Shown here: piece after piece, positions 60,147-64,000 of the stretch | Position numbering within the stretch: position 1 is the first letter of the stretch | Layout of the letters: every line of letters begins with the position of its first letter | Assembly: GCA_036346395.1 (NCBI GenBank) | Contig: CM070594.1 | Location: forward strand, 55,661,519 to 55,725,518 | DNA: 64,000 bases | Origin: Hsuehochloa calcarea | Lineage: Eukaryota; Streptophyta; Magnoliopsida; Poales; Poaceae | Direction of reading: 5' to 3' | Notes under the pieces: model-generated | Seen by the model: only the letters and a program-made list of their open reading frames with translations | What the model was told of the DNA's origin: nothing | Database searches by the model: none | Made by a program: the position numbers and the translations under genes

Positions 60147-60879
60147 GGAGATGGGTTGAAGCCATCCATCTCCTTCATGTTAGGGGGTTAACCTTCTGGC
60201 ATGTGGTGAGGGACTTTTCCATGCGTCGGATTAGTCCCTTGAAGGCGAGAGCTCATGCGATGCTCTGGTACATTGGTCGTGACGATGCGACCAAGGACTC
60301 CAAACAAGGTAAATCAAAGGATTCTGAACAGTTTACCTTGCTAGTTGATTGCTTTTGTAATTCTAATATCCTCATTTATTATTGCAGCATTATCTCCTGA
60401 TGAGATTAGGAGTTGGATCAAGATAATCTGCACCGGAGAGCCTGGCGAAAAGGCTGGTTTCTCTCTGATCTTAGCGGTCGTTACCGCAGAAGAGATGGTT
60501 GAAAGACTTTTGGTAAGAATATCAACTACTTTTCATCTTTATAATATTTTTCGATCGGTTTTACCTAAAATCCTGTTTGGTATGTAGTCGCTCGGACTTA
60601 GGATCAACGAGGCCACTGAAACATGTGAGCCCATTGACGATCCGACCATTCCTACGATCACTCAAGACAGTGGTCTCACAGAGGTAGGTAACTAAAAATG
60701 AAAAATATTTATTGCTAGATGAAGCATGTTCATCACCTGACTAACTTTGTTTGTTAATCTAGGTGGTAATAGTTGAGTCCCATTTACCAGTTGCTGTTGA
60801 AGCAACTATTTTGCAAACCAACGAGTCTACACCCTCCGATCCAACAATCAGGAACTTTATTCTTGACCAACTCGTCGAG
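60147..60879 (+). pseudogene. Downstream coding pieces of the PF04195-like ORF
   Basis: Short in-phase blocks are separated by intron-like AT-rich gaps: near 60195-60308 (RDFSMRRISPLKARAHAMLW), 60388-60510 (SPDEIRSWIKIICTGEPGEK), 60590-60680 (RINEATETCEPIDDPTIPTI) and 60765-60879. GT and AG dinucleotides at the edges (for example GGTAAATC after 60307 and TGCAGCATT before 60388) fit spliced exons. The last block is cut by LTR C at 60880. Confidence 0.55.
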
Positions 60880-62885
60880 TGTAACAGCCTAAAATTTTAA
60901 GTTTCAATTGAAAATAAAGGTTTAATTTATTTTGAGGAATTTTCTAGAATTTGTTTTTTAAAAAACTATTTCCTAATTATTTTAAAGCCCAAAATAATTT
61001 GTTTGCAAAATATATTGTCAAGAATAAGTTGGAAATATTTTATTTTAATCCAAAATGTCTTAGAGAATTTCTGTGAATTTTCTCATAATTTTTAGAATTT
61101 ATTTGCTAAACCCTTTTTGAATTTGTGGAATTATTTTTATTGATAAATGAATTTAAAAATCACCGCACAGTGTTCGGTCTGAATCTCTCGCGGCCCATCA
61201 CTGTTCTCCGACCGCTCCGACCACTTCGACTGCTCCGACCACTCAGACCGCTTCGGCCTTTCGCCGACAGGTGGGCCCATCTGTGTGTCGTTTTCCACCT
61301 CGCCCCTTCTTCCCCGCGCTGCCTCGCCTTTGTCCGCCATTACTGTCGAATGAAGCTTCATCAATTTTTCGTTTCTCTCCCAGATTCTTCTCACATTATT
61401 GCGCATTCAAACCGCCGGTTTCTGCCGCAATCATTCCCGACCGTTTCCCCCTCGTTCATGCGCATTTACGTCGGGTGTTTGCCATTGTCGCCGTGACCTC
61501 CGCGCACGATTTCCGCCTCCCGACCTCCCCTCGGCCTATAAAAGGTAGCCCCGGGTGCGCATACATCTCCTCCACCTAGCGCCCTAGTTCTCCTCGCTCC
61601 AGTCTCTCTAGCGCTGCAATTGAAGCCCGACGATACCCAAAGCTCGGTTCTTGCACGATTCCGCCGCCAACGACCCGCCTCGACCGCCCGATCAAGATCA
61701 TTAGCATCGCAGCTTCACTGCGATCCTTGTGCGCACCTTCGCTTCGCCAAGAGACCACCAGAACGCCTTCGCTGTCGACAACAGAATCGCTCTGCCGCTC
61801 CCTCCTCACCACCGGTCACCTCCGTCCTCCCCCGACCACTCAGGTGAGCACATTAGACTCCCTGTCACTCCTTCTCTCCAGCGCGCATCTCACCGTCGTT
61901 CGTTGGGCCACCGTTCACCGGTACCATTGGGATCCAAGCGCCGCCCCCAACCAGTGCCGACGTGGCCGCCACCTCAGCATCCGTGCCGACGTGGCCGCCA
62001 CCTCAGCATCTGTGCCGACGTGGCTGCCAGCGTGGCAGCTTGCGCCAGCACCCGCACTCCTTTGTGCTATTCTGTGCACCGAGTCCTCTGTGGACTTTGA
62101 CCGAATCATGGACCAAGTCTTTGACTGTGGGGCCCACATGTTAGTGACTCAAGGCATTTCCAATAGAAATTTAATTCGACTGAAAATTGGATTTTTCGTA
62201 TGCTGACGTCAGCATGCGCAATAATTCGAATTTCCTTTAGAAAAATTAATTTGAGAAAATCAATAAAAATTTGATTTTAGTATTTTTCTTTAGTTTTAAA
62301 CTTCCAGGAGCTCGTATTTCTTCATACGAACTCCGATTTGGGTGAATCCAATTTCTAAATTTGTATAAAATCAAGATCTAGATAACTAAACCAAAATTAT
62401 TTCATTTGGAGTTAATTTAAATGTTAATTTGAATTTATTTGTTTATTATTTGAATTTATTTGAATTTAGCTTATTTTCGCGTATAGATTTCGATGACTCC
62501 GGAGAGCTTGACCCTATTGAATAGTTAGAATACCAAGATTTTGAGCAAGGCAAGTTATACCATTGAACATTTTGATCCCATTATTTTAAATTTATTTAAT
62601 TCTATTTTTAAATTACTATTGCATGCATAATTTTATCCAGTTAATTTAAGTTCCTGTTTTAAATTTATAGTTAATCAAATTCCTTTGTATAGCCAAACTT
62701 GAATATTGAATCATCATTCCCTTGTCACCTTAGTCAAATAAAAATTTGAAAATACAAATACGCCTAGATATTGCTTAGATAAAAAAATATTTAATTTTGG
62801 GGAATTTAGCCAAATAGCAAGTTTTGATTAAAAGCCTGTGACATTGTTTTGTCAGGGTGGATTTTTGCAAATGTCTTTGAGAAAT
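60880..62885 (+). mobile_element. Gypsy LTR 'C', plus orientation, 3' end cut
   Basis: Begins TGTAACAGCC at 60880 after TCGAG. The TATA box GGCCTATAAAAGG is at 61534-61546, followed by a GC/CT-rich transcribed part (61560-62120) and an AT-rich 3' part that includes AGCAAGGCAAGTTATACC (62544-62561), a block shared with other gypsy LTRs here (reverse complement at 32768 and 41587). There is no polypurine tract before it, so it is probably a solo LTR or a 5' LTR, not the 3' end of the upstream element. It stops where LTR D begins. Confidence 0.75.
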
Positions 62886-64000
62886 TGTAACACCCTAGCT
62901 ATTCGGAAGCCAAAATGTCACGCAAACCTATCAAACTACTAAGCATAGCATTAAAACTAGATTATCCAGATTCAATCAACATAAATTCCTAAGGAAAGAC
63001 AATGAACGATCACTAGAATCATGGTAAAGAATGGATAAATGGTCATAATACCACGAACAGTCAAACGTTACTAACATAGGATTATTACAATCTGGAACTT
63101 ATTTCAACAATTTGACTTGACTGAATGGCAAGAATAATTATGCTGATTGGATAAAAGTGAAGTGTAGTGTGTCAACTACCCCACCAAATCATCTTGTCGC
63201 CCTCCTCAATTACCTAATTAAAACATACAAAGCAAGGGTGAGTCAACACTCAAGAAGTACTAAACAAGAATAATCAAGCATGGAGTGGACAACACAATTC
63301 AGCTTGAATTACTTAACAATTATTGGAACACATACATGTACGTATGGAATGAATACATGAATGGATGAAATGTAAGAATGCATTGAAGGTATGGACTTAT
63401 CGATCGCATATACCAGATAGCGAGTGATACACCGTCGGTGTTCATTTAAGCCCGTACTTCACAAAGTACGGACCCAATCACCGTATGAAGAACGTTTCAT
63501 ACGGTGTCCAAGTTGCCACATTGAATGGTGGTCAACACTACCCACATTGGAATGGTGGGTTTTCAAATGCCCATGCCGGAATTGATGGGTCTTTCAAATG
63601 CCCATACCGAATTGATGGGATTTACTAAAAGAATCCACTCCGTGGTCATAATGAATTTTATGAATGAACATGACGATTTCTCATGGTATGAATGAATAAC
63701 ACACATTAGTGGAAAAGACACATGGCATTCAACAACATGTGTAAACAAGTATAAGTATGTATTCACACTCAACATAATGTACCAATAAGGCTACACTAGT
63801 CACTTGCAGATATCAACACCATGAACAAAGCACAAGAACATTCATGTAAACAACATATCATTATGCATTCCTTTGAATTCAACACCGCTAACATACAAGA
63901 TTTGCCTTTCGCGTTGTGACTCGTTAGTAGGCAACGGAGGTGTTCCCACACATGATGCCTCGCCGCCTACACAAGCATGTTCCCAAAATAAGAACAACGA
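62886..64000 (-). mobile_element. Gypsy LTR 'D', minus orientation, runs off window
   Basis: TGTAACACCCTAGC at 62886 is the inverted LTR end and resembles the LTR B end at 978, including an 'AAGGGTGAGTCAACACTCA' block (63234-63252, compare 1404-1421). No primer site lies to its left, so it is a 3' or solo LTR inserted into LTR C. The candidate target duplication is GAAAT (62881-62885), whose partner lies outside the window. ORFs inside (63563-63775) are not supported. Confidence 0.75.

Noticed and set aside
61125..62206. ORFs of 75-160 codons
   Set aside because: Inside the transcribed GC/CT-rich part of LTR C; low complexity and overlapping.
1..64000. tRNA, rRNA, organellar DNA or CRISPR-like arrays
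   Set aside because: The only tRNA-like signals are short primer-binding complements beside LTRs; the repeats seen are microsatellites, LTR motifs and tandem duplications.

Overview
This is repeat-dense plant nuclear DNA. A grass is very likely and Oryza (rice or a wild relative) is my best guess. The evidence is Helitron ends of the grass type (3' ends in CTAG next to a GTTGCAACGCAC-type hairpin), a Micron-like MITE seated inside a TA microsatellite, long gypsy LTRs starting TGTAAC or TGTCGGG, and a plant SEC14/nodulin-type gene. I see one convincing host gene. Almost everything else is transposon sequence, much of it nested. No tRNA, rRNA, CRISPR or organellar insert was recognised.

Layout, left to right. 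Positions 1-7214 are a three-level LTR nest: a minus-strand LTR of family A is split by a minus-strand Ty3/gypsy fragment (LTR B plus gag), and LTR B is itself split by a plus-strand solo LTR of family A with a perfect CCCGT target duplication. Positions 8872-12392 look like a Helitron carrying a broken ARF-GAP gene fragment. Positions 12737-14856 are a second Helitron. Positions 14.9-18.4 kb hold microsatellites, the Micron-like MITE, a roughly 1 kb fold-back element and a third Helitron-like piece. Positions 18.4-21.5 kb show no gene I can support.

Positions 21525-25955 (minus strand) hold a multi-exon SEC14-like phosphatidylinositol/phosphatidylcholine transfer protein gene with a nodulin-like C-terminus. 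It contains a 220-bp tandem duplication that creates an extra, chimeric, in-frame exon. The duplication is the most interesting gene-level observation here. Just upstream of its promoter sits a truncated minus-strand LTR element (26301-27749), then LINE remnants (27870-29765).

Positions 29.8-57.2 kb are one old minus-strand Ty1/copia element blown apart by two large, nearly complete LTR retrotransposons, each with a perfect 5-bp target duplication. The first is a chromovirus-like Ty3/gypsy at 31265-43229 (TSD CCAAC). The second is a Sirevirus-like copia at 44841-55791 (TSD ACTTC). Positions 57.2-64 kb contain a decayed plus-strand gypsy pol, a 'Putative gypsy type transposon' (PF04195-like) coding remnant, a plus-strand LTR, and a minus-strand LTR running off the window.

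Method caution. The two youngest elements carry many small indels at CAG/CTG/CCGG motifs, seen directly by comparing their paired LTRs. This looks like a systematic sequencing or base-calling error at CHG sites, so their frameshifts should not be taken at face value as biological decay.
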